A stretch of 64,000 nt of DNA from Perca fluviatilis (Eukaryota; Chordata; Actinopteri; Perciformes; Percidae), in NCBI RefSeq assembly GCF_010015445.1, contig NC_053112.1, forward strand, positions 31,426,083 to 31,490,082, in the 5' to 3' direction. The translations under genes were made by a program, and so were the position numbers. Under the pieces are notes generated by a model that was not told where the DNA came from, searched no databases, and was given only the letters and a program-made list of their open reading frames with translations. Of the stretch, positions 51,775-62,435 are shown piece after piece; within the stretch, counting starts at the first letter, position 1, and each line of letters opens with the position of its first letter.

Positions 51775-52467
51775 TGTAGACGGCGGGTTTGAAATTTTCC
51801 AAGCTTTACGGCCCTCTATCGGCTATAACTGCACTATGCAAGTTTGCCAGATCGGGTAGGGGATCTGTAGTTCGAATGAGACATAAGAATAATGGTAATG
51901 GTAATGGACAATTCCACTTCAAACCTGTAGGGGGACCGAAGAGGAAAAGTGCTTTGGTGTTGCTTTAAGGTTAGCCTACTATAAAGGTGCTGGTTGACAA
52001 GTAGCTAATGCTAATGCTTGGCCTATAACATTAGCTAATTCTTGGTGGGTAACATAAGATTACGACATCGTTCAACACGCTCAGTTATTTTTAGTAGGAT
52101 TGTTTTGACCACGGTTAACAACTCTGGGTTAACCCACAAATTCATCAGTAACGTTAACTGTATAGATAGATGACTAATCAAATGGTAATTTAGCCAGCTA
52201 GCACACCCCTGTCTGTCTGCCTCACTCTCCCGGCGCTGTAAGGGTTCAGTCGGGATGAGAGCTGACAACAGCCCCGGGGACACATCCACAGCCAGCCCCC
52301 AGCCAGCTAGCAGCCAGCCACTATCATTACAGCAATCCAAACCCGGTCAGCACTTAACTGCGGTGCTAAGGACGCTAACAGCAGTTTAACGAACCATTGG
52401 AACAGACCCAGGCACCAGAGTTAGATCAGCGGCCATTCTTAACGTTACACCTCTGTTAGCGTTACCG
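51775..52467. repeat. Unclassified repeat-like block next to the L1 end
   Basis: Base composition changes here to GC-richer sequence with ctagcagccagccac and agctagc-type motifs, unlike the AT-rich flank. The block adjoins the point where the L1 homology stops (about 52468). I cannot identify ends or coding content; it could be a repeat or a deletion junction that removed the L1 3' part. Confidence 0.35.
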
Positions 52468-53649
52468 GTGTTCGTGCAGATAGTGCCACTCGAAGCGATC
52501 AAAAGCCTTCTCCGCGTCCAGTGAGATGGCCAATACTGGATCATTGATGGATTTTGCGCAGTGCGCTATGTTGAGGAATCTTCAGTGAACAGTTTTGAAT
52601 AAATCCGGTCTGGTCCAGATGGACCAGAGTGGGGCATACTTTACGGAGCCGGATAGCTATGATTTTAGTGAGCAACTTATATTCGCTTGACAAAAGAGAG
52701 ATGGGTCTCTATGAGCCACAAAAATTGGGGTCTTTCCCTGGTTTTAACACTTACTATAATTAGAGCCTGCTCTAGAGTTTGGGGTAATCTGTTGGTCTTG
52801 ATTGCATGATTGAACATATCTATAAGAGGATCCAATAATTTATTAGCAAATGTTTTTTAAAAGTCCATTGAGAACCCATCAGGTCCAGGGGCTTTACCCC
52901 CTGGCAGCATAGCCAGAGCCTCCATCACCTCCTGTTTAGAGATTTTAGCTTCAAGTCTAATCTGAACCTCTTCTGGTATCCTTGGAATATCCAGGTTGTC
53001 CAGAAAACCATCCACATCATAGCTATCCCAACCCTGAGAAAAGTATAACTTGTTGTAAAAGTTGGTGAAAGCCTAGTTAATGAGATTAGGGTCGCGGACC
53101 ACACCACTACCATCCGATGACTCCGTAGCAGGAATGCATCTAGCAGCCTCTTCTCTTCTAATCTGCCATGCCAATAGTTTCCCTGATTTGTCACCTTGTT
53201 TGTAATAGTACTGTCTCAACCTGGCCATTGCATTTTCTACCTCTCGAGTCGTAAGAGCATCATATTCAGCCCTCTTAGCTATCAACTGATCAATAATGCA
53301 TTGTGATTGGGAGCGAGAGTGTTCGGTTTCAAGGGCCTTAAAGGGGTGATAGAATGCAAAACTGATAGTCATAGTTGAATAACGACAGTTCGGTGGGTAA
53401 ATCGGACATACATAGAAGCTCAAAATCCTATTGACACCCCTTTACTATGAAAATCTCATATTTTGAAACTGCCGCTGAAAACGGGCGAATCTCAACAAAG
53501 CTGGAAGTTGACGTCAACCTCCCAAGACCTGTACCTTTGTCACGCCCATGGGTGTATTAAGAGAACGGTCACGCCCCAACATTTACATAGACTACACAAC
53601 TGACCTGAGATCAGGTAGTCTTCTGAATCTAGGTCGCGCAGATCTCTGC

Positions 53650-54168
53650 TATTCCATTACAAAATTCACTTCTGAAACTTTTTTATGTGAGAAATCAACT
53701 ACGTAAAGCTCAAATATGGGCCGCTTTACGAAAATGGATGGCTAATTGCAAATTTTGTCCGACTGTGTGAGTTCAGCGGCCGGTGCTGCCTGTGTTGTTG
53801 CCTGGCCTGCCTTCCTTCACAGACCCCGGCCTGCTATGAGGTACTTGGAGCTCCGTCACGACTGGCAGCCCACTGCACTCCTTACCCGCGCAAAGTCACC
53901 GTCTTTTGGGCTAATGGACAACGAAACGCAGCTGCTCTGAAAGAGCTCCAGGGCCTGCAACTCCCCTCTTCCTGCTAGCTAAATGCCCGGTGTATGTGAG
54001 TGAGAGCGCGGTCAGTGAGCTTGTTACGCCAGCAATCTCTTACCAGAGTTCCAGTTAATCTTTTAATGTGTGTAATTATAATGTGTTGAGTTATTTAAAC
54101 AAACGATTGGGGAAATAAACGCCGCTTGTCCGGGAGTCTCATTGATAGAGCCCGCGGCTGGATGTAGC
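53650..54168 (+). repeat. Left arm of the foldback inverted repeat
   Basis: About 520 bp, including tgctatgaggtacttggagc, gagctccagggcctgcaact and ttaatgtgtgtaattataat, all found inverted in the right arm with few mismatches. By eye the arms are roughly 90 percent alike with small indels. Confidence 0.9.
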
Positions 54169-54372
54169 TCTATCAATGAGAGCTAGCTAGCCTCCTCTTA
54201 GAATTCCTCTGGAATTCACAAATATTCATTAACTTGAAATCGGACACAGTTGTTAGCTAGGACATTTAGCTAGATGTTGTATACGTGGCGTGACGAAATT
54301 CAAACTGTAAATATACTCGACTTACGCCAAAAATGAAGCTAACTATCTGTGATTTGTAGCTACAAATCACGG

Positions 54373-54892
54373 GCTACATCCAGCCGCAGGCTCTATCAAT
54401 GAGACTCGCAGACAAGCGGTGTTTATTTATTCCAATCGTTTGTTTAAATAACTCAACACATTATAATTACACACATTAAACGATTAACTGGAACCTGTGG
54501 TAAGAGAATGCTGGCGTAACAAGCTCGCTGACCGCGCTCTCACTCACATACACGGGCCATTTAGCTAGCAGGAAGAGGGGAGTTGCAGGCCCTGGAGCTC
54601 TGTCAGAGCAGCAGCGTTTGGTTGTCCATTAGCGCAAAAAACAGTGACTTTGCGCGGGTATGGAGTGCTGTGGGCTGCCGTGACGGAGCTCCAAGTACCT
54701 CATAGCAGGCTGGGGTTTGTGAAGGAAGGCAGGCCGGGCGGCAAGGCAGCAACACAGGAAGCACCGGCCGCTGAACTCCGACACACAAATTTGCAATTGG
54801 CCATCAATTTTTGTAAAACGGCCCATATATGAGCTTTATATAGTTGATTTCTCGCTAAAAAAAGTCCCAGAAGTGAATTTAATAACGAAATA
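54373..54892 (-). repeat. Right arm of the foldback inverted repeat
   Basis: Inverted copy of 53650-54168. It begins with gctacatccagccgcaggct, matching gcccgcggctggatgtagc of the left arm, and ends around cagaagtgaatttaataacg. Confidence 0.9.
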
Positions 54893-55533
54893 GCCCGATA
54901 AACAATGTATAACTTTGCAGTGTCTGAAATATGAGACCTGCTGTCGAGTCTCCCATGTGTTTCTATGTAGTTTGCTCAAACCAATCAGCACGTAGCTCAT
55001 TCTGAATATTCATGAGCATACCATATTTGGAAGAAAAGCTCTTGTTCCAAATAGAGCCATATTCACAGGGTAGTTAAGGGCCTAATAAAATAGCATTCGG
55101 GCAATTTTCGGCACAACCAATGTTACATACCCTATTAGGAGACCTTAAGGAACAGTATAAAATACCCTATATAATCATTCTATCACCCCTTTAATATCAG
55201 CCTCTAAGGACACGGTTTTGGTTTGATATTGTTTCTTCTTCCAAGAGGAGTAACTAATCAAATAGCCCCCAATTTAAGCTTTGATTCCCAGATTATGGAC
55301 AGGGAGGAAGAGCCTGCATTTGTCGTAAGGAAAAGTTCAATTTGCTCGTTAATTTTTATGATAAATTCCTCATCATTAAGCAAGTGGACGGGAAATCTCC
55401 AGCGTTTAGGTTTTATGTTTTGGTCCTGTTTGGCTAACTGGAGTAGAAGGGGGGCATGGTCCGAGTGTGTTTTAGCCAGGTATTCACAAGACTTGACCAG
55501 ATGCTCCTTCCCTGCATGGAAATAAAAAAAACG

Positions 55534-55617
55534 TCAATACGGGAGTATACTTTGTGTGCGTGTGAGAAAAAAACTTCAATACGGGAGTATACTTTGTGTG
55601 CGTGTGAGTAAAAAGAG
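55534..55617. repeat. Two tandem 42-bp units inside L1 ORF2
   Basis: tcaatacgggagtatacttt begins at 55534 and again at 55576; the two 42-bp copies differ at one or two bases near the end. It duplicates the YSRID-coding stretch of the endonuclease. Confidence 0.92.
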
Positions 55618-55695
55618 TATCCACGCAGTCATATGTGTCTCGCCCTCCACACATCTATTAAATTAAGGTCAGCCAATTCGTTTTTGAGAGCCTTA

Positions 55696-56081
55696 AGCCT
55701 GAGACACACCAAGCAGATAATCGGCCGCTGGACAGTCTGGTGAGGTCAGTGATTGAGTCTGTTTGGTGTGTTCCGTGCAGTCGTCCGTCCGAGGGGCCGT
55801 CGGCCTTCATTTTGGCCGATTTGACATGTATAATCGGCAGGCAGGCACTACTGGCAGTCGGACTCAAATGACACACTGATCTCAGAAAATCTTTTAAACT
55901 GACCTTTGTCGATCTGAAATGAAGACAGATTCAGCAATTGCATGGCCTATTTCTCGCTTAAAATGTTTTCAGAAACACGTTTCTTCGGTTAACTATTTTA
56001 GTACAATATGAGATCGTATTCTGAACAAGCCGCCATGACTTTCTGCCGAGGGTCGGCCGTCTGGTCGGTGTGTCTGCAGCT
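55696..56081. mobile_element. MITE with TTA TSD (PIF/Harbinger-type), 386 bp
   Basis: Ends agcctgagacacacc and, on the other strand at the right, agctgcagacacacc. It is flanked by TTA (55693-55695 and 56082-56084), the target typical of PIF/Harbinger. Removing it rejoins L1 ORF2 as SSAAKALKNELADL. The interior has several ggccg/cggcc motifs in inverted pairs (atcggccgctgg near the left, gggtcggccgtctgg near the right). No coding capacity. Confidence 0.82.
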
Positions 56082-56718
56082 TTAGCCGCGGAAGATAAGC
56101 GCTTTAGAGGTTGAAGAGGATCTATCCGTAACAGGGTCCAAAACCAGATTTAAGTCTCCTACAATGATAAGCTCAGTAGGGGGACAGGGTATATTGAGAA
56201 AAAGATCTGTAAAGAATTTTGGCTCATCCTGATTAGGTCCGTAGACATTTAGCATAAAGATTGGCACGTTATCCTGGAAACCACTGACCCAAACATATCG
56301 GCCCCCTTTATCCTTCACAGTGTGTTTTAAGTAAAAGGGAACCCCTTTTTTAATTGGGACTGAGAGCTAAATGAAGAGTATAAAAGTATATTTGGCCTTG
56401 CCACTGTTTACCCAGTTTGCGGCGCTCTGCCTCGATTAGATGAGATTCTTGCAGAAATGCAACATCAATATTATGATTCCTCAGGAAAATTAGGACTTTT
56501 CTGCGGTTTATTTGTTGGTTAATTCCATTGGTGTTCCAACTCAAGAATTTATACGTAGTGGTAGTAGACATGGTTTAAAGAGAATGTTCTGTATTAGAAT
56601 GAGAAAGACTTGGTACCTTTTACAATAAAGAAAGTTATACAAAAAAATGTGCTGCTCTGAAAAGGCTTTCCTTTTTCTGTAGAGAGTTGTGGACATATCC
56701 CTGAATATCATGATAGTA

Positions 56719-57425
56719 CAGGGTTCTTGCCGGTTTTAGTAAGTCAAATTTAAGACATTTTTAAGACATTTTAAGACCATAAAGATTGAAATTTAAGACC
56801 TACACAACGCATTACCAAAAATATGGCGTGCAACTCCAGCGCCTTCACACCCAGAATCCCTAATTGAATATATATATGTATGTATAAAAAATATATATAT
56901 ATATTTTGTTTTTACAAAGTTTGCTGTAGAGAGCTGGGTACCGCTTGTAACCAACAGCCACGTCTCGTTAAAAGTACACTTTCCCATTTTCCACATGTAG
57001 GCCTAGCCGAACTTTAACAAACTCTGAGGAGACCCAGACGTATTTCGCGGGTAGATATTGCATTTATCACGGGATTTGTAGTTTCATCACCGTGTACGAA
57101 CCAACACAAGTTCTTTTCCCCCAGAAAGAACTACAACACACCGAACCAACGTTCTGAGGGCAGCGGTCTGCTGGTTTTGTTACAGAGCAAAGACACTAGA
57201 GCTCCGCTTTGTAGGCTACGACTCGATACTTTTTCTTTCTGCGGCTAGCGTTTCTGGAAATTAACGAGGGTAAAACCTTTTTTAGACCTGACTAAATGAA
57301 ATTGAAGACCTCGGATGAAAATCTGGCCTTTTTTTAAGACGTTTTAAGGCCTTAAATTCATGATTTAATTCAAATTCTGAATAAGTTCAGAATTTTAGAC
57401 TTTTTAAGACCCCGCGGGAACCCTG
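56719..57425. mobile_element. Non-autonomous TIR element inserted in L1 ORF1
   Basis: Ends cagggttcttgccgg and, on the other strand at the right, cagggttcccgcggggtctt. The 5-bp direct repeat tagta lies at 56714-56718 and 57426-57430. Subterminal taagacattttaaga repeats resemble a fish hAT-like family, but the short duplication is atypical, so the superfamily is open. Removing it and one tagta restores ORF1 (RSLQYGNSTT then IMIFRDMSTTLYRKRK). Contains an (AT)n/poly-A tract at 56868-56912. Confidence 0.75.
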
Positions 57426-57809
57426 TAGTAGAGTTGCCATACTGCAGTGATCTTTTCTTATGTGCCGCGTCTAGGATTTTCATCCACCAGAGCCCGGGGA
57501 AGGCTGCCCTCATCAGGTCGGTGCTGAAGTGAGCGGTGAGCCCGCTCAATCTCGATCAATTCCCCGGTCTCTAGGCCCAGTATTTTTGGGAGCCACTCTC
57601 GTAGGAAGGCTATGGTGTTTTTCCCCTCAACTCCCTCTGGAAAACCGACCAACCTCAGGTTTTGTCTTCTTGCTCGATTCTCCAGATCGAGTTTGTCTTT
57701 CAGACCGCTGATTTCTACTTCCGTTTTCTTTTTGTGATCTCCGAGGTCTTCATGCAAGAAGTCAAGGCTTTTGGTGTGACCCGACTGCCTATCTTCAATC
57801 TCTTTTAAG

Positions 57810-57987
57810 TCATTTTAAGACCATAAAGATTGAAATTTAAGAGCTACACAACGCATTACCAAAAATATGGCGAGCAACTCCAGCGCCTTCACACCCAGAA
57901 TCCCTAATTGAATATTTTTTTTTTTTTTTTTACAAAGTTTGCAGCGAGCCACGTCCCTGGAGCTGGGTACCGCTTGTAACCAACAGC
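57810..57987. repeat. Internal piece of the 56.7 kb element family, without ends
   Basis: From cattttaagaccataaagat to cgcttgtaaccaacagc it repeats 56766-56958 in the same orientation, with a few changes, a poly-T run in place of the (AT)n tract and 14 extra bases (near gccacgtccctg). It lacks the cagggttc ends and has no clear TSD, yet sits cleanly between two halves of L1 ORF1. Confidence 0.8.
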
Positions 57988-58654
57988 AGAAATCTGCCCC
58001 AGGGCGCGATTCTCAGTAATAAGTGCTTCTATTGAGACGGCCAATGAGTTTGACTTTTGATCCAATAATGTCTGTATACAGTCGAAACCTTTGTCCATTT
58101 CATTGTGAAATGAAATCGGCGGCGCATCAGTGCTTGGCAAGCTAGCGCTAACGATGCTAGTGCCTGTGTTAGCACTGGGTGTTGTGGTGGTCTTTCCGCT
58201 CCTATCTTCCTTCGTGGCTGCTTCATTCTTTTTCGGAGGCATTTTCAGTTTAGCAGTTTAGTTTATTCTTGTCTTATTTCGCGCAGGATAAAGGTAAAAT
58301 CAGAAGTCTTTACGGGAGCTGGTTTCACTACGTCTATCCTCTACGCATACTTTGTAAATGGCTGTGTTCAGTGGTGTTTGCTCAACCCCTGTCTATCTGT
58401 AGTAAAATGTGTGTTTATAACAGTCTTGCTAATCTGAGTAAAACGTTTTTTAGTGATATTGACCAATATTTCAGCTGCAAGCTCACTGTGCTAGCAAAGC
58501 AGATGTGGCTTACAATTTTGAAACGAGCAGCGAATACAGAATTCAAGCCGATGTTTGCAGGCTGACAGACCGCTAACCTTTCTTGGTGTGGCTGTATAGT
58601 AGATATATTCGTCCTTACAATACATTGGGTGAATGTCGTGAGGTTATTTAGATC

Positions 58655-58690
58655 AGAATCAGAAAAGCTTTATTGCCAAGCAGGCACGGC
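58655..58690. repeat. Short LINE-tail-like fragment
   Basis: agatcagaatcagaaaagct followed by ttattgccaag resembles a very common fish retroposon tail. Only about 36 bp is recognisable. Confidence 0.4.
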
Positions 58691-59161
58691 GTTATGGGTG
58701 GGCCTGACGGGCCTAGGCCCACCCACTTTTCAACAGGCCCACCCAAAACATTTCCTCAAAAAACATTAATTAATTAATTAATATATTATAATTTGGTGAA
58801 GAATTATTAAAAATCGGCAAATAATAGACTACATGAATTTTTCCTCAGGCGTCAACATTTGTCTACAGTCATATGATATAAAAACATAATTCTACATGTA
58901 AAGGTTAAGACTTCACAATTTAAAACGCATTTAAAAGCAAAATCTTTGTAACAGTCAGATTATTACAATGATTACTCAGTGTAGTCATCCTATGTACCAA
59001 AAGTCAACTGAGAATGATCTGATTTGATTTTAACAAAAGAGAATTGTTTCCCCCACCAGGGAAATGTTTCAAAATCAAGTAGTATGAAAAGTTCAAGAAA
59101 CAAAATTAAACAATACCTCATCCTAGACCTTGCTTTGGGACTCCTCTCATACAACCTTTAT

Positions 59162-59163
<2 letters not shown>

Positions 59164-59238
<75 letters not shown>
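59164..59238. repeat. (TG)n microsatellite
   Basis: About 37 TG units. Confidence 0.97.
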
Positions 59239-59239
<1 letters not shown>

Positions 59240-59325
59240 AAAGGGGTCAGCAGTTTGAGATGAAACTTTGATCAGCTATTTCTCCATTGCAAACACATCT
59301 TGCTCTATCCCTTTAGTGCAGATGG

Positions 59326-59351
59326 GGTGTGTGTGTGTGCGTGTGTGTGTT
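59326..59351. repeat. (TG)n microsatellite, short
   Basis: A TG tract interrupted by one CG, 90 bases after the previous one. Confidence 0.85.
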
Positions 59352-62300
59352 TTTATCAGACAGCTTGTGGCGGCCAGGGAAATGGCCATTATAGTAACCC
59401 AGTAAAAATCCCCTCTGCTTGTGTTTTATTTGATTGAATACATTTTATGGTAGCTTTATGGAAATGACCAGACAAGCATGCGCCATTTTCCTGTTTTACT
59501 CAGATGAGGTCTTTTGTTTGTCACACTACGGTGTGCATCACAGAAACCAATCAAAATTCCTCACCATGGCCAGTAATAGGAATGCAAACTGAAAACTGCA
59601 TTACACGTTCATTCCTGATTGCAGAGGCAGGATAAATGAGGCTGTGATTAGAGAGAAGAGCTCTTCCAGAGGCAGCTGTCCTATCTCTTTATACCACAAG
59701 AACACTCAGTAACAGGTTTGTACTGACAACAAACCACAGGTCTGTCATTAGCAGGGTGTCTTCAAGCCTCTTCACAGAGGTAAGTGAGCACAAACCTGAT
59801 GCACAGACAATCTTATTTGCCTCTTTCATATACTTTTAACTCAAGGCTTTTTATTTATCGCACTACTCAGATGACCCTTGCTCTTGTTGCTGATGAACTT
59901 TAAAAGATAATGACTGCTACTGAGATTCAATCAAAGAGCCCTAAATGTTTTGTGTGACCACATATTTCACTCCAATCTTAAATGCAGGTAAAGGCTGTTT
60001 TATACTTGGAAACTTACTGGAGAGAAAAAGAAAAACAATGTGCTTTTCTCTAGACTATATTTAAAATGTAATTATAATTTTGCGCTTTCTACCATGAAAG
60101 CCAGATATGGTTTTCTCTCATTTAAACAATTTTTGAGACAAGATGCAGCAAATTAGTTATACTTTGAATCCTTTTGTTTAAGTCATTGTGCTCAAAGATT
60201 TGAGCTTATGGTCAAATTGGGTGATCTCTGTGAAGAATACCTCTTTTCAGCCAGAGTGAATATTTCTTGATTCAGTGATCAGAATGCAAGCTAAAAGGGA
60301 GTTTATTGCCCCTGGGAGTTGTTCAAAGTGGAGTTGCAGGTAAGACATCAGTGACACAGTAAGGCTAGCCTGTCATCCTTTGACAACTTGGGCTTTAGGG
60401 GGGGATCACTTACACCTGAGAGATATCTAACCGGCCGTACTCTCTCCCACCTCCGCTTCCTCACTTAGTGTATCGTTCTCTCAGCCTTGTGCATGTTCTC
60501 AAATATTCATGATAATGCAGCAAGTGTCATCTTAGAATATCTAAATGGGAAGCCCAAGGCAGAAGGAAATCATCCTACTATGAAATTCTCCAGTCCTCGA
60601 CGAATGTTAAAGCAGTCATCTATAAACCTCGCTCCATCAGTTCCCTCCCCCTCACTGTTACAATTTCTTCCCTTCTTATTTCCACTCCAAAACTTGTATG
60701 GTGAATAGACATGGCATATCACACAAAATGGCAAATTTGCAAAGTTTCTTTTAATAAATATTCAGTGGTTGCCATGTGTGATACAGTAGCTGCTTTCCAT
60801 TGCAGTGAATCAGCTCGTGGCACAACATCTGCTACCGGAGCTAAAAGTGATATGTAAAACTTTTGACAGCTGATTTGTAAAACACATATACACATGCAAA
60901 TAGCAAATTGCCCCCATGCTCATGCACGCTCTAAAAAAAAAAAAAAACAACTTTAAATGAGTGAACCTTGGCTGAGTGATTCCCGATCTGCCACTTAAGC
61001 GGCTGGGGGCTGACGCATTGTGCCAGCTCATGTTCAGGGTCATGCCTGTGTCACTTAAAGACTCTCTAATGAGACCCAGACAAGCACACTGTGCCCAGCT
61101 GAGCGGAACCAAAAATCGAAAAGCCAACCACAGCACAAGAGCACTGGGGGAAAAATATTGCAAGGCCACTACATCTTGATACCAAATTGTCACAGGAAGT
61201 TTGGATGCAGCTCGCCATTCAAAAATGTGGACATGACTGAAGAGTTTGAATGGCTCAACAGGACCTGCCCTATATGTCTGTTGGTTCAGCCTTAAGCTCT
61301 TGAAACCAAGCTTGAGTGAAATGCTGTGTTGTGTATCAGTGATATTCTTGACAAATATCACTCACAGAGAGACCGAGTGAGGGATATTGAAAAACCCAAA
61401 TTCTAAATCAGTTAATCAAATTAAATATTTTATCCAGTGCCTGTATATTACAGTAGACTTAGAGAGCACCTACCTAGGAAAACCGACATTTTTTTTTAAT
61501 ATAGCTGATCCTATAAACGTAGATGGTAAATATTTTTACCAGGCAGTAAAATATATCATCAGTAAAATATCTTTACAGTTTATCCAGGCAGTAGCTTGCC
61601 TGGCCAGATTTTGTTAATGTAAAACCTCTGGTGGTAACACACTGCACAACACAAGAAATACCCCTAGGAAGGAGATGGGGAATGAATGGAGAGTTTATAC
61701 AGTGTTGAGCTCACATGGGTGTTGTTCAACATGAATATTCAATACACACCTTAGAATAAACCATTGTGTTCCCATTTCAAGCTAATTCCATCTGGGATTA
61801 TGTTTCAAGGCTGAATACAAAGAGGTAAATGATATTACAATAGACACACAAGTTAATGCCATTCCATATAAATGCAGGTAAATAGTGTTCTACATGATAC
61901 AATTAAAATAAAAGTTAAGATAAACTGATCTACTGTAAGTACTGCACAGTACAATAAGTAGTAACAATATAAGTTTTGGCTATGTTTTCCATGTTATGTT
62001 TTCTTCTCTTTTCTACATTTGTGTTTCTCAAAACTGCATTAATAGCTGTGTTAACAAAGAATTTCAAATGTCAATGAATTTCAATAAACACATTGTCCTT
62101 AAATGTGTTAAAACTGGGTGCAAGCACAGCAGCAAACTCAGGGAACATGCTCAGAACCAAGTTTTGCACATTTGGCAAATAAAGGTATCCTGGCACAGCG
62201 TGGCACAATCTGGAGAAGAAGCTGCAAAAGGATGAATACATTACTACTTGGACGGATGCACTGGTTAAATTGGGCCGGGGCTCTCTGGGGCTCAGCTCCG

Positions 62301-62435
62301 GCACATAAGCCTGCTCGTTTGTCCGTATGTGCCTGCTTACAGTCTAAATATGTCACATAAAATTTTATGAAAGTGATGCTTTTGAAAACATGATATTTCT
62401 ATAAATGAGATTTTTTAAATGGCATGTCTATTTTG

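Larger units (their letters stand above)
53342..55190. mobile_element. TTAA-flanked foldback element, 1849 bp
   Basis: Terminal inverted repeat aggggtgatagaatg on both sides, flanked by TTAA (53338-53341 and 55191-55194), a piggyBac-type signature. Deleting it restores the L1 reading frame across the join (EADI then KALETEH). Most of the interior is one very long inverted repeat, arms 53650-54168 and 54373-54892, with a spacer of about 200 bp. I see no transposase. The terminal 300 bp on each side are not complementary to each other beyond the 15-16-bp ends. Confidence 0.85.
52468..56571 (-). pseudogene. L1 ORF2 remnant: endonuclease and part of reverse transcriptase
   Basis: Starts at 56571 and soon reads KFLSWNTNGINQQINRRKV, then VAFLQESHL, MLNVYGPNQDEP and IIVGDLNLVLDPVTDRSS. 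These are the L1-type endonuclease motifs with catalytic N, E, D and N. After the 55.7 kb MITE comes KALKNELADLNLIDVWR, then YSRID, then THSDHAPL with the catalytic SDH. The linker has KWRF-like RRWRFPVHLL and SSLSIIWES. After the foldback element it reads KALETEHSRSQSQCI, YYYKQGDKSGKLLAWQIRRE, MLPGGKAPGPDGF, RPISLLSSEYKLLTKI, DQTGF and SLDAEKAFDRFEW, the last carrying the first RT aspartate. Several stops and frame changes, a 42-bp internal duplication and loss of the RT palm and C-terminus make it dead. Confidence 0.88.
56600..58242 (-). pseudogene. L1 ORF1 remnant
   Basis: Starts MPPKKNEAATKEDRSGKTTT at 58242, basic and low-complexity as usual for fish L1 ORF1. A coiled-coil-like part follows (LDQKSNSLAVSIEALITENR) and, after an inserted 178-bp segment, EIEDRQSGHTKSLDFL and EVEISGLKDKLDLENRARRQ. 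The conserved RNA-recognition-like core reads NLRLVGFPEGVEGKNTIAFL, REWLPKILGLE and IERAHR, then ALV with a frame change (KILDAAHKK). The C-terminal FRDMSTTLYRKRKAF lies beyond the 707-bp insertion. ORF1p binds RNA as a trimer in intact L1. This one is broken by two insertions and at least one frameshift. Confidence 0.83.
52468..58245 (-). mobile_element. L1-like LINE, 3'-truncated, with four insertions
   Basis: Reads 5' to 3' on the minus strand: ORF1 from 58242, ORF2 from 56571 through endonuclease and the first part of reverse transcriptase, stopping near 52468 after the first catalytic D region. Foreign sequence at 57810-57987, 56719-57425, 55696-56081 and 53342-55190 interrupts it. For three of these, removing the insert and one TSD copy rejoins the reading frame. 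The 3' part (YADD box, C-terminus, UTR, tail) is missing, and no TSD was found for the LINE itself. Confidence 0.88.

Noticed and set aside
60810..61361. 183-codon open frame on the minus strand
   Set aside because: No recognisable domain, includes a poly-F run from a poly-A tract, and has no splice or repeat context supporting a gene.
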